Shown here piece after piece: positions 47,508 through 56,652 of a stretch of 64,000 nt of DNA. The stretch spans positions 186,001-250,000 of the forward strand of contig NZ_AP027364.1 in NCBI RefSeq assembly GCF_030295975.1. The letters are read 5' to 3'. Origin of the DNA: Thalassotalea atypica (GTDB lineage: Bacteria > Pseudomonadota > Gammaproteobacteria > Enterobacterales > Alteromonadaceae). The stretch's first letter is position 1, and each line of letters opens with the position of its first letter. The translations under genes were made by a program, and so were the position numbers. Under the pieces are notes generated by a model. The model did no database searches. It was not told the DNA's origin and was given only the letters and a program-made list of their open reading frames with translations.

Positions 47508-48773
47508 TTGAATACGAAATCAGTGCTTTATGTAGCTTATCATTACCCACCTATTCTAGGGAGTAGTGGTGTGCATCGTACATTAGCTTTTACACGATAT
47601 TTAAGTGAAAACGATTGGCAAGTAACCGTATTAACAGTTGATTTAGTCGCGTATCAAAAATGGTCGCCAGACCAACTTAACTTTATACCAGAAAAGGCTA
47701 AAGTGATTAGAGCATTTGCCAGAGATACGGCGAAGCATCTTTCAGTTAAAGGTAAGTATTTAGCGTGGATGGCATTACCCGACAATTTACAGTCTTGGAT
47801 TATAGGTGGGGTGTTAAGCGGTTTAAAGGATATAAGAAGAAATAAACCATCGGTGATTGTATCAACCTACCCAATTGCGTCAGCGCATTTTATTGGCTAC
47901 ATATTACATAAAATATCGGGTATACCTTGGGTAGCGGATTTAAGAGACCCTATGGCACAGCCCGGTTATCCGGCAGACAAAAAGAAGTTTTTTTTATTCA
48001 ATTGGATTGAACGAAAAATTGTCAAGCATGCTAGCAAAGCAATTTTGACAGCTCCGGGGGCAAAGACATTTTATCAAGATAAATTTCCAAACGTAGATGA
48101 AACTTTTTGGCAAGTGATTCCCAATGGCTATGATGAAGTCATTTTTGATGAAATAGCGAATGAGTTAGAGCCTGCAACGCCTGAAACTGACGAAAAGAAA
48201 GCTATTCTTCATAGTGGTGTGATATACCCACATGAGCGAGACCCAACGGCACTCTTTCAAGCATTCGGTCAGTTAAAGCGTGACGGTGTCATCTCGGCCA
48301 ACAGCTTGGAAATTAGATTGCGTGCTACAGGGCATGATGAATTATATCGCCCTATGCTAGAAAAGTTGGAGATAGAAGACATAGTTAAGCTCTTACCCCC
48401 CATAGAATATAAAGAAGCGCTTAAGGAAATGTTCACTGTAGATGGCTTGTTATTGATGCAATCTGAGGGTTGCAATTATCAGATACCTGCTAAGGCTTAT
48501 GAGTACATTCGCGTAAACAATCCTATTTTAGCATTAACCCCCAAAGAAGGTGATACAGCTCAATTAGTTCAGCATAGCGGTGTTCAATGCCAGATATCTT
48601 CATTAACAGACAAACAGGATATCATTAGTTCTATTGAAAAATTTGTTAATACTTTATGTGTTGAAACTAAAGAAGAGCAATTTAACAAGAATACTGCGAC
48701 CAAATATTCACGCGGTGAACAGGCTAATATGTTTGAACAAATGTTAGTTGAGGCTATTAATTCACAGAACTAA
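47508..48773 (+). CDS. Family 4 glycosyltransferase, TTG start
   Basis: A 421-residue GT-B glycosyltransferase with the N-terminal YVAYHYPPILGSSGVHRT and a donor-domain RLRATGHDEL / QIPAKAYEYIRVNNPILAL, resembling WcaI/GumH-type enzymes. No ATG is near the N-terminus. I prefer TTG 47508, because AAGGGA lies nine bases upstream; another TTG at 47484 is in frame but has no ribosome site. It is a lone plus-strand gene within the mostly minus-strand cassette. Confidence 0.82.
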   Translation: MNTKSVLYVAYHYPPILGSSGVHRTLAFTRYLSENDWQVTVLTVDLVAYQKWSPDQLNFIPEKAKVIRAFARDTAKHLSVKGKYLAWMALPDNLQSWIIGGVLSGLKDIRRNKPSVIVSTYPIASAHFIGYILHKISGIPWVADLRDPMAQPGYPADKKKFFLFNWIERKIVKHASKAILTAPGAKTFYQDKFPNVDETFWQVIPNGYDEVIFDEIANELEPATPETDEKKAILHSGVIYPHERDPTALFQAFGQLKRDGVISANSLEIRLRATGHDELYRPMLEKLEIEDIVKLLPPIEYKEALKEMFTVDGLLLMQSEGCNYQIPAKAYEYIRVNNPILALTPKEGDTAQLVQHSGVQCQISSLTDKQDIISSIEKFVNTLCVETKEEQFNKNTATKYSRGEQANMFEQMLVEAINSQN

Positions 48774-48808
48774 CTTTTATCTTCCGTTGCTTTGGTTACA
48801 TATGTACA

Positions 48809-49996
48809 TTAAGGCTCGTATAAAAAGTTATTAAGTTCGATATAACTTGCGTCCGTAGAATAAAACCGCGTTGCATATTTGTAACAGTAACTGACCAGCA
48901 GCTTTCTTGTTTCAATAGCTAAGCATTTATGTAATGTTGCTACCCATTCGTCGGTATGATTAGCGATAATAAAAGGTATATCTTCTTCTTCGGTTGGCAT
49001 GCCCTCAATGCCAAAGTCAGTGGAAATTATGGGTCGATTATGGCAAATAGACTCAACACTCTTGATCTTTAAACCGCTGCCGAATCTAATAGGATTTATG
49101 CTGATATCAATAGATTGATAGTAGTCTGTTAAGTTGTCAACAAAGCCTAATATTATAACTTTGGGGTGATTTGATTCAACTTGCTTGCATACAGAGCCGG
49201 CAATATATACTTCAATATCTTGGTCTTCCACTAAGGGGAAAATTTCGTGTAAAAACCAATTTATGCCATCAACATTTGAAGACATAGATGAGCCTAAAAA
49301 ACCAAGGCGAAGTGTTTTGTTTGAATCAGCATTCAATTTAACAAAATCGACTGCGTGAGGAGCGTAAATTACTTTGTTTACGCCTTCGTGAAGGTAAGTC
49401 GCTTTGTCTTCTTTTTGAATCGCAATAGTGGCGTCAAATTGATTAACTATTTTCAACTCTTGTCTTTTAGCTATTTTAAGGTCGTCTTGAGCACTATTTT
49501 GACTAAAAACTAGATTGCGCAAATAACTGATATCGTGTGTATCGATTAGGTTCTTTAGTGATTTTTCTTTGGTGATATGCAATAAATAACTCATCCTTAT
49601 GTATTCAATTATAGTGGCATCGAAGTATTTGTTGATTAAAAACGCTCTTAATTTCCCCATCTCGTCATATTTTACATAATGCTCTAATTCAGGCTGAAAC
49701 TCATTGCCACCAGTAAAAATATTTTTTTTAATTTTTTTTACTGCCAATTTCATACGAGATAGCAAAAAGTTAAACAGATCTGAGATAGAAAATGTATGTT
49801 TAGTTAAATCAGCGGAAATTATTATTGTCAGGGAAAGTTGCTTGATAAGTAGCTTATCTTCTACTGTCGGTTTTCCGATATAGTAAATAGTAACCTCAGC
49901 AAATTGCTTGAGGTATGAAATTAATTTAAAAATGCGTTGGTGAGAGCCTAAGCTTTGGCGCCAAAATCGATTATCTGTAATAATTAAAAGCTTCAT
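48809..49996 (-). CDS. Family 4 glycosyltransferase
   Basis: A 395-residue GT-B protein. The beginning MKLLIITDNRFWRQSLGSHQR contains the acceptor-side pattern SLGSHQRIF, and the C-terminal donor region is NPIRFGSGLKIKSVESICHNRPIISTD, summarised here by GSGLKIKSVES with the conserved Glu. It is very AT-rich. It is preceded 80 bases upstream by the KdtA-like gene on the same strand. Sugar specificity cannot be read. Confidence 0.82.
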   Translation of the reverse strand: MKLLIITDNRFWRQSLGSHQRIFKLISYLKQFAEVTIYYIGKPTVEDKLLIKQLSLTIIISADLTKHTFSISDLFNFLLSRMKLAVKKIKKNIFTGGNEFQPELEHYVKYDEMGKLRAFLINKYFDATIIEYIRMSYLLHITKEKSLKNLIDTHDISYLRNLVFSQNSAQDDLKIAKRQELKIVNQFDATIAIQKEDKATYLHEGVNKVIYAPHAVDFVKLNADSNKTLRLGFLGSSMSSNVDGINWFLHEIFPLVEDQDIEVYIAGSVCKQVESNHPKVIILGFVDNLTDYYQSIDISINPIRFGSGLKIKSVESICHNRPIISTDFGIEGMPTEEEDIPFIIANHTDEWVATLHKCLAIETRKLLVSYCYKYATRFYSTDASYIELNNFLYEP

Positions 49997-50076
49997 TTAA
50001 ATGTTTCCTGTGACAAATTGTATTTCTCTCTCCATGCTGCTTTAAGCTTCATTTGGAACCCAATCATCATTAGTAC

Positions 50077-51336
50077 TTAGTGAATATCACTAATCAGCTT
50101 TATATTTGCCTTTGTGACTGATTCCTTATTTGTAAGTGCTATTAGATTATTCTGAAACTCAATACTTTTCTGTGAAGTAACAATATCTAGCACTGAATCA
50201 GCTAGCTCTTTAACTGATTTTGCATACATAAGTAGGTTGTTTGAGCTGGCAATTTCATAGGTTGGATAGCTAGGATATTTAGTATTCCAGTCAGGTAGTA
50301 CTAACACTGGCTTTTTAAAAGCAAGTGGTTCTAATACATTATGATTCTTACCGACATAAGTAACATCTGCAACAGAATAACAGGGTTTAAGATCGCCAAA
50401 GGTATCTAAAATCAGTACATCTTTGTTAATGTTTGGTTGTACAATAATGTGTGACATTTGTTCAAAAGTGAGTTTGTGTTGAGACAAAATCTCATTCACT
50501 TTGTCAACTTGTTCTTTTTTCTCAGGGTGTCTAGGCGCCAAGATTAATTTGACTGTTGGCAGTTGTTCTTTCATTAACAGAAACGCTTCGATAGTTAATC
50601 GGTATTCATTTTCGCCACTAAGGTTGCCGGCAACAAATACTTTATTATCAATTTTACTAAAATGTTTTATGACTTCCTTTGTCTTCGGTTTTATATCGGC
50701 TAATGAGCTATCTTTAAGTGCATCAAATTTCATATTACCTGTGACATGAACGCGTTTTTCATTGGCTCCTTTATTTATAAGCTTCTTCGCAACTTCCTCC
50801 GTTTGCACTAAAAGTAAATCAAATAACTGAACATAATCTTTGGTAAAAAATGTTCGCTCTATCAGATCTTGCCTACAGGATGGCTCATATTCATACAACC
50901 AAGCATTTACGGCATACAATTTAGCTCCGCTTTGCTTTGCTGTGCGTAACAATTGATATGAGAGTCGACAAGGAGCGTCATTAGGTAAGCAAGGAATTTC
51001 ACAGAGATAAAAGTTTTTAGGTGGAATTTTTTTTATAAGTTGTTTTGCTTCACTATAGTGGCCGTATAAGCAAACAACTACCGCGCTTGGAAATGCTTGT
51101 TGGTAAGTTTCAATGTAGCAGGCCCTGTCGGTTAAAAGGACTAATTGACCTTGCTCTTCAATTTTTGTTATTAAGGATTTACATGCATTCAATTCGCCTA
51201 TGGTAGAGCAGAATACCCATTGGTACAGGGTAGGTGAGAGATCTTCATTTATTTGACCATGAATACTAACTGACTGGGTTGAATTATTGAGTGCTTTTAA
51301 AAGTAACTTGTGTAACATCCATTTTAGTCTTTCCAT
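50077..51336 (-). CDS. KdtA-like (GT30) transferase paralogue
   Basis: This 419-residue protein has the architecture of Kdo transferase WaaA. Matching elements are CSTIGELNACKSL (WaaA has SVGE), VHVTGNMKFDAL, LILAPRHPEKKE, ILDTFGDLKPCYSVAD and NHNVLEPLAFKKPVLV. It lacks the N-terminal membrane anchor of WaaA and has NHNVLEP instead of GGHNPLEP. Because an intact waaA is at 11207-12472, this copy is probably specialised to add Kdo or another ulosonic acid to the exopolysaccharide. That role is inferred from family and location. It is divergent from the asparagine-synthase-like gene at 51461. Confidence 0.82.
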   Translation of the reverse strand: MERLKWMLHKLLLKALNNSTQSVSIHGQINEDLSPTLYQWVFCSTIGELNACKSLITKIEEQGQLVLLTDRACYIETYQQAFPSAVVVCLYGHYSEAKQLIKKIPPKNFYLCEIPCLPNDAPCRLSYQLLRTAKQSGAKLYAVNAWLYEYEPSCRQDLIERTFFTKDYVQLFDLLLVQTEEVAKKLINKGANEKRVHVTGNMKFDALKDSSLADIKPKTKEVIKHFSKIDNKVFVAGNLSGENEYRLTIEAFLLMKEQLPTVKLILAPRHPEKKEQVDKVNEILSQHKLTFEQMSHIIVQPNINKDVLILDTFGDLKPCYSVADVTYVGKNHNVLEPLAFKKPVLVLPDWNTKYPSYPTYEIASSNNLLMYAKSVKELADSVLDIVTSQKSIEFQNNLIALTNKESVTKANIKLISDIH

Positions 51337-51460
51337 ATTTTGATTATCTTGTGCTTGAATAGGTTAAGGAATTAAAAGCTTAGGTTTATTGATATTTCCA
51401 TTGCGCAATTTGCTTGTTTATTTAACAATATATTTACCAAGGAAGATAGTAGATTAATAA

Positions 51461-53209
51461 ATGTTTTCTGAAAATAGTAACGATATTAATATTGTAAGTG
51501 ACCCCTATTCAAGAAGCTTTAATGTTGGGGACTCTTCAATTCAAATAATGGCGAAGCGTTCATCATCGTATGTTGAATATGAGCATTTAGGCCTTTTCTC
51601 ATATGCGAAAGTGCTTTCTGATGATTATTTAATTGAATTACTTGAACAACTGGATAGCAAAAACGAATCGCTAAATATTATCTATCAGACATTAAGCCGT
51701 GCATTTTCATTTGTATTGCTAGATTATAATGCCGGTAAAGTAACTTTATTTAATGATCATATAGGTTGTAATAATTGTTTTTATTATCAAACTGATAATT
51801 CATTAATCATTAGTGATTCGTTACCTTTGATTCATAAAGAGAAAAAACATGCATTAAAAATATCAGAACAAGCCATTTTTAATTACATGTACTTTCACTG
51901 CATTCCGTCACCTACCACAATTTACAATAACGTTTTTAAATTAGAACCGGGTAAAGCGGTTATATTTGATCGCCAACTTAGTAAAACAGAACAAGTGTTA
52001 TATGCGCCGAAGTTTGCTACAAAATGTGAAAACCCAGAAGCGTTATATCAAGAATGTTTAACAGAAATTGACCATTCAGTCGCTGCTGCGATGACTGAAA
52101 ACTGTGGCGCGTTTTTAAGCGGTGGGTTAGACAGTTCAACTGTATCAGGCATGCTGGCTAAACATAAAACTCCGGCAAAAACTTTTTCTATTGGTTTTGA
52201 AGCCAAAGGCTATGATGAAACAGAATACGCCAAAATAACGGCTAAGCATTTTGGCACCCAACACAAGGTGCTGTACCTAAAGTCAGAACAAGCCGCTGAG
52301 GAGTTTGTAACTGTTGCTCAGTACTTTGATGAGCCGTTTGGTAATTCGTCGTCTATGGCAGCCTATTTTTGTGCAAAATTTGCTAAAGAACATGGTGTAG
52401 ATACGTTACTAGCGGGCGATGGCGGCGATGAGTTATTTGCAGGAAATGAGCGATACGCTAAACAAAAGCAGTTTGAGTTGTTCTATAAGTTACCAAGACC
52501 CATACGTGGCTTTTTAAATGTTGGTTTGAATAATAACCTGATGGCAAAAATTCCAGGTATAAGCAAAGCGGCAAGTTATGTGCGCCAAGCTGAAGTGAAA
52601 TTACCTGCTCGCCTGCAAAGCTATAACTTTATTAATATTGTGGGTTTAACTGAGATGTTTACGCCAGAATTCTTAGCCAAGGTTGATACCGACATACCTA
52701 TTAAGCAACTTGAGCAACGTTATGCTGAGTCAAAAGGTGAACATCCGGTAGACAATATGCTGTATTTGGATTGGAAGTTTACCCTTGCAGATAACGACCT
52801 TGTCAAAGTTAATCGCATGTGTGAACTCGCTGGCGTTAACGTGGAGTACCCGCTGCTAAGTAAGCGACTCGTTGATTTTAGTTGCAAAGTGCCTGCAGAC
52901 GTTAAGTTACCCGGTTATAAATTACGTGATTTTTATAAGAAAGCATGTCGAGGCTTTTTAGCTGATGAAACGTTAGATAAAAGCAAACATGGCTTTGGTT
53001 TACCGTTTGGTGTTTGGTTAAAAGAAAATAAAAAGTTAGAAAAAATTGCGATGGATGCTTTAGAACAATTCAAAGTACGAAATATTGTGTCTGAAAGTCT
53101 AATTAATAAAGCGCTTGCTGCTCATCAAAGCGTGCACACTGGCTACTACGGCGAACTTATTTGGATTATGGTTGTACTTGAGTTGTGGCTACAGGGCAAT
53201 GAGGATTAG
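51461..53209 (+). CDS. Asparagine-synthase-like protein without glutaminase Cys
   Basis: A 582-residue class II amidotransferase-fold protein. The synthetase half is intact: PP-loop SGGLDSS at residues 220-226, GDGGDELFAGNERY, and KSKHGFGLPFGVWL near the C-terminus. The N-terminal glutaminase half is degenerate: the protein begins MFSENSND rather than MCG, and HRGPD and NGEIYN motifs are not seen. It may use free ammonia or another nucleophile, or form an amide or ester by adenylation like beta-lactam synthetase. It starts the plus-strand module that leads to the acyl carrier protein and hydrolases. Confidence 0.88.
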   Translation: MFSENSNDINIVSDPYSRSFNVGDSSIQIMAKRSSSYVEYEHLGLFSYAKVLSDDYLIELLEQLDSKNESLNIIYQTLSRAFSFVLLDYNAGKVTLFNDHIGCNNCFYYQTDNSLIISDSLPLIHKEKKHALKISEQAIFNYMYFHCIPSPTTIYNNVFKLEPGKAVIFDRQLSKTEQVLYAPKFATKCENPEALYQECLTEIDHSVAAAMTENCGAFLSGGLDSSTVSGMLAKHKTPAKTFSIGFEAKGYDETEYAKITAKHFGTQHKVLYLKSEQAAEEFVTVAQYFDEPFGNSSSMAAYFCAKFAKEHGVDTLLAGDGGDELFAGNERYAKQKQFELFYKLPRPIRGFLNVGLNNNLMAKIPGISKAASYVRQAEVKLPARLQSYNFINIVGLTEMFTPEFLAKVDTDIPIKQLEQRYAESKGEHPVDNMLYLDWKFTLADNDLVKVNRMCELAGVNVEYPLLSKRLVDFSCKVPADVKLPGYKLRDFYKKACRGFLADETLDKSKHGFGLPFGVWLKENKKLEKIAMDALEQFKVRNIVSESLINKALAAHQSVHTGYYGELIWIMVVLELWLQGNED

Positions 53210-53249
53210 TTGTCAATGCAGTTTAGTGTAGCAAAGGAACGTTGTTAAG

Positions 53250-54203
53250 ATGTCAGTTTTTCATAGTGCTTTACGCCTCGCTGGGCAAGTATTTGGACGA
53301 AAGCGTCTCAATATATTGATTTACCATCAAGTGTTTGAACAACGCAATATTATGCGTCCAAGTGAACCTACGGCAGTAGAATTTGATTGGCAAATGCGTC
53401 TTTTAAGTCGTTACTTTACGCCACTTTCTTTAACCGAAGCTATAGCCGCCCTAGCGAATGATTCGTTACCGTGTAATGGTGTATGTGTAACCTTTGATGA
53501 CGGCTACTTAAATAACTTAACAGTTGCTCAACCAATTTTGGCGAAATACGACATTCCCGCTACGGTTTATGTAGCTACTGGCTTTTCCGGTGGCACCAAC
53601 ATGTTTAATGATCGCCTTTTAGATTTAATTGGTGATGAGCACTATTGCACGTTTAATTTATCCAGCGTCGGTTTGGGTAAAGTGAGTGTTGATTCTGTTA
53701 GTCATCGTATTACGCTCGCGCATCAGTTGATCATGAAATTAAAGTACCTACATTTTGATGACCGATTAGCGAAGGTAGATGAAATTTATCGTGATAATAA
53801 CGCCACAGAATATCCAGCCCATATGATGACGTTATCTGAAGTGAAAACACTTCAACAAAAAGGGATTGAAATTGGCGCGCACACTCATGATCATCCAATT
53901 CTAAAAACCCTTTCTCATGCATTTCAGAATGAACAGCTGATACAGTCAAAAGCGCTGCTTGAACATAACTTAGGTACGCCGATAAATCACTTTGCTTACC
54001 CAAATGGCAAATTGAATGATGATTACTCGGTTGATACCGTCGGTTTGGTTAAAGAAGCCGGATTTGCTAGTGCGGTATCTACACATTGGGGAATATCAAA
54101 TGCACAGAGTGATTTGTACCAATTAAAGCGGTTTACGCCGTGGGATAATAGTGAGCTGAAGTTTCACCTTAGGCTAAGGCTGAATCAATTGGGACTGATG
54201 TAA
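53250..54203 (+). CDS. NodB-type polysaccharide deacetylase
   Basis: A 317-residue carbohydrate esterase 4 protein. The catalytic TFDDGY motif is at residues 81-86 and the metal motif HTHDH at about 205; the C-terminal YPNGKLND is the third family motif. It lacks an obvious signal peptide. It is distinct from the deacetylase at 29245, which has the DVEDYFH variant, so two substrates or sites are likely. Its stop overlaps the next start (TAATG). Confidence 0.92.
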   Translation: MSVFHSALRLAGQVFGRKRLNILIYHQVFEQRNIMRPSEPTAVEFDWQMRLLSRYFTPLSLTEAIAALANDSLPCNGVCVTFDDGYLNNLTVAQPILAKYDIPATVYVATGFSGGTNMFNDRLLDLIGDEHYCTFNLSSVGLGKVSVDSVSHRITLAHQLIMKLKYLHFDDRLAKVDEIYRDNNATEYPAHMMTLSEVKTLQQKGIEIGAHTHDHPILKTLSHAFQNEQLIQSKALLEHNLGTPINHFAYPNGKLNDDYSVDTVGLVKEAGFASAVSTHWGISNAQSDLYQLKRFTPWDNSELKFHLRLRLNQLGLM

Positions 54204-55351
54204 TGAAAAGTACCACCAATATTCAATTTGAGCCGCCTTTAGCTAATGCTGATGACTTTCCTGTGCCAAGGGTGAGTGCAACGCCAGAACGCCATAAAAT
54301 AGCGATAGGAAAACAGAAATTTTATCAGCAGTCACAATACCGAAAATCGGGCTTATATACCAAAAATGGACGCTCAGCGTTAGCCTATATTATTAAAGAG
54401 TTGGACTTAGATGAAAACAGTACCGTTTTACTGCCTGTTTATCATTGTCCGGCGATGGTTGAACCTTTTTTATGGGCAAAAGTAAACATTCAGTTTTATC
54501 CTTTAAATGATGATTTATCCGTTAATTTAACTGAATTGGCGTCCATGTTGAGTGCAAAAGTTGATGCCATTTTATTGGTTAAATTTTTTGGTTTTGATAC
54601 CAACACTAAAAACGCACTGGTACAAGCCAAAGCTCATGAGCTGAAAGTGATCGAAGATTGTGCACATGCGTTTTTCTCGCCTAAATTAACCAGCGGGTCT
54701 GTGTCTTCTGATGCCAGTTTTTGTAGCTTAAATAAATTTTTTAGTTGTTTTGATGGCGGCATGTTAAATACGTCGAGCATTAAAACGCAGCAAACTATTC
54801 GCCAGCTTGGCAGCACCGGCCTTGTCAGTGAGGTAAAGGAAATACTGGGCAGGTTTGATAGTGTTAGTTGGCTGTCAACAGTGTTTAAGCGCACGTTTGG
54901 AAAAGACCGTCATAATGTTCCTGTAGCTCCTGATAAAGGCGATGTAGCTGCACCAACTTATCGCTACTTTAATGAGCAAGACATGTTGGTAAAATGCTTT
55001 TATGCGACGCGCTTACAACTAAAATTTGAAAGCTATAGCCGTATTGCCTATAAGCGTAGAAAAAACTACCACTACCTATACGGACAGCTGCTAAATTCTA
55101 CCGTAGGAACGCCGCTTTACGAGCTCAATGAAAGAACGGTGCCTTATGTTTTTCCTTTCTTGCTTCATGATCGCCGCGATTTTAATAAGGTAAGGGAAGC
55201 AGGCATACAAATACTACGCTGGGAAGAATATTGCGTGACTGAAAATGCCATTACTGAAAGCTATCGAGAGCGGTTAATTCAAGTGCCTTGTCATCAAGAT
55301 TTAACTAAAGAACAGCTAAGTTTCATTGTTCAAATCATTAATAAGAAGTAA
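54203..55351 (+). CDS. DegT/DnrJ/EryC1-like PLP enzyme
   Basis: A 382-residue protein resembling sugar aminotransferases of the DegT family. KNGRSALAYIIKEL and LLPVYHCPAMVEPF correspond to the substrate and phosphate regions, EDCAHAF at 151-157 holds the PLP ring Asp, and the internal-aldimine Lys is probably Lys178 in CSLNKFFSCFDGGML. The segment is more divergent than typical nucleotide-sugar aminotransferases. It may make an amino sugar for the polymer, or act on a carrier-bound acyl group, given the adjoining acyl carrier protein. Confidence 0.78.
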   Translation: MKSTTNIQFEPPLANADDFPVPRVSATPERHKIAIGKQKFYQQSQYRKSGLYTKNGRSALAYIIKELDLDENSTVLLPVYHCPAMVEPFLWAKVNIQFYPLNDDLSVNLTELASMLSAKVDAILLVKFFGFDTNTKNALVQAKAHELKVIEDCAHAFFSPKLTSGSVSSDASFCSLNKFFSCFDGGMLNTSSIKTQQTIRQLGSTGLVSEVKEILGRFDSVSWLSTVFKRTFGKDRHNVPVAPDKGDVAAPTYRYFNEQDMLVKCFYATRLQLKFESYSRIAYKRRKNYHYLYGQLLNSTVGTPLYELNERTVPYVFPFLLHDRRDFNKVREAGIQILRWEEYCVTENAITESYRERLIQVPCHQDLTKEQLSFIVQIINKK

Positions 55352-55354
55352 TTT

Positions 55355-56377
55355 ATGAAATCAAATAGGTGGCAAATATCGCCAGTGACTGAGTTTTCTC
55401 AGATATCTGATGCTTGGGATGAACTAAACGCTAGAAATAGTAAGCAAGGTGTTCTTACGGCCATGTTTGTACAATCATTAATTGATGTTTTCGCCGATGA
55501 CAGTTTGATCATATTGAGTAAGTACCAAGGGAATGAGCTTTCTTTTTCTGGCATTTTTGAGCAGAAGTCTGCTAAACGCTGGGGGGTATTTCAACCGTCC
55601 CAAGGACCTCTTGGGGTTTGTATTGCAGATAACAAAAATATTGATAGAGAACTAATAGATGAAATAGTAGAACAACTACCAGGACCTGTGTGGTTACTAG
55701 ATTTGACTCAGCTAGATAGTGCACAATACAAGCAGAGCGATGAACAACTAGACTACTTACATTATATATCAACAGGCTCTCTAGCCATTCCTGACGATTT
55801 TGATCAGTATTTTTCAAGCTTTAGTAAGAATACTCGACAGAATATTAATAAATCACGAAACCGATTAAAGAAAGAAGGTATTGAGACTAACTTAGTTGTT
55901 GTCACCGATCCTAAAGCAATAGTAGGTGCTATCGAAAAGTATGGCGAGATAGAAAGCAAAAGCTGGAAGAATTCATTGGGGACGGCCGTTAATATTAATA
56001 ACGAGCAAGGACAATTTTATTCCAATATGTTGACGGCCTTTGCTAGAGAAGGCCAAGCGCAAGTGTGGTGTTACCAGTTTAATGAGCAGCTAGTGGCTGT
56101 TGACTTATGTGTTGTTCATGGGTCAACGATTACTATTTTAAAAACAACCTTTGATGAGGCCTTTGCACGCTACTCACCTTCATTATTATTAAAAATGGAT
56201 GCTTACAAAGCCTTGTCAAAGCAAGGTACAATTAAGCACATAGAGTATTTTGGTAAAGTCATGGATTGGCATCGTCGTTTAAAATGCGACGAACGTCAGT
56301 TATTTCATATTACATGGGCAAAAAGCCAGAATGTGTATCGATTAATGTCTTGGATTAAACAAAAAATTAAAAAGTAG
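55355..56377 (+). CDS. FemAB/BioF2-like GNAT acyltransferase
   Basis: A 340-residue protein of the GNAT_6 (BioF2-like/FemAB) type. The central region SFSKNTRQNINKSRNRLKKEG is a characteristic basic helix of this group (given here only by its first part), and the C-terminal FDEAFARYSPSLLLKMDAYK is the acyl-donor pattern. It sits 27 bases before an acyl carrier protein gene, so it is a good candidate to take the acyl group from that carrier and place it on an amino sugar. It is the second such protein in the locus. Confidence 0.82.
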   Translation: MKSNRWQISPVTEFSQISDAWDELNARNSKQGVLTAMFVQSLIDVFADDSLIILSKYQGNELSFSGIFEQKSAKRWGVFQPSQGPLGVCIADNKNIDRELIDEIVEQLPGPVWLLDLTQLDSAQYKQSDEQLDYLHYISTGSLAIPDDFDQYFSSFSKNTRQNINKSRNRLKKEGIETNLVVVTDPKAIVGAIEKYGEIESKSWKNSLGTAVNINNEQGQFYSNMLTAFAREGQAQVWCYQFNEQLVAVDLCVVHGSTITILKTTFDEAFARYSPSLLLKMDAYKALSKQGTIKHIEYFGKVMDWHRRLKCDERQLFHITWAKSQNVYRLMSWIKQKIKK

Positions 56378-56404
56378 TGAATGAAATACTATAGGGAAAA
56401 ATGA

Positions 56405-56650
56405 ATGTCTTTAGAAGTTGAATTAAAAGAGTTGCTACAAGAAAGCTTGCAATTAGATGAAGTAGCAGATTGGGATGCTGATACCGAAATTTTGGGCGCG
56501 GTGCCAGAGTTTGACTCAATGGCCATTGTAACTGTGCTTACCTTGGTTGAAGAAAATTACGGCATTATGATTGAAGACGATGAAGTTAGTGCTGAGGTGT
56601 TTGAAACCTTAGGCAGCTTGCTGTCGTTTGTATCTGAAAAAATCGGATAA
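56405..56650 (+). CDS. Acyl carrier protein of the XrtA locus
   Basis: An 81-residue acidic four-helix acyl carrier protein. The phosphopantetheine attachment Ser is Ser38 in PEFDSMAIV, and the C-terminal half has the usual LVEENYGIMIEDDE. It resembles the exosortase A-associated acyl carrier proteins. It is followed by two hydrolase genes at two-base and overlapping spacing. The acyl group carried is unknown. Confidence 0.92.
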   Translation: MSLEVELKELLQESLQLDEVADWDADTEILGAVPEFDSMAIVTVLTLVEENYGIMIEDDEVSAEVFETLGSLLSFVSEKIG

Positions 56651-56652
56651 TC

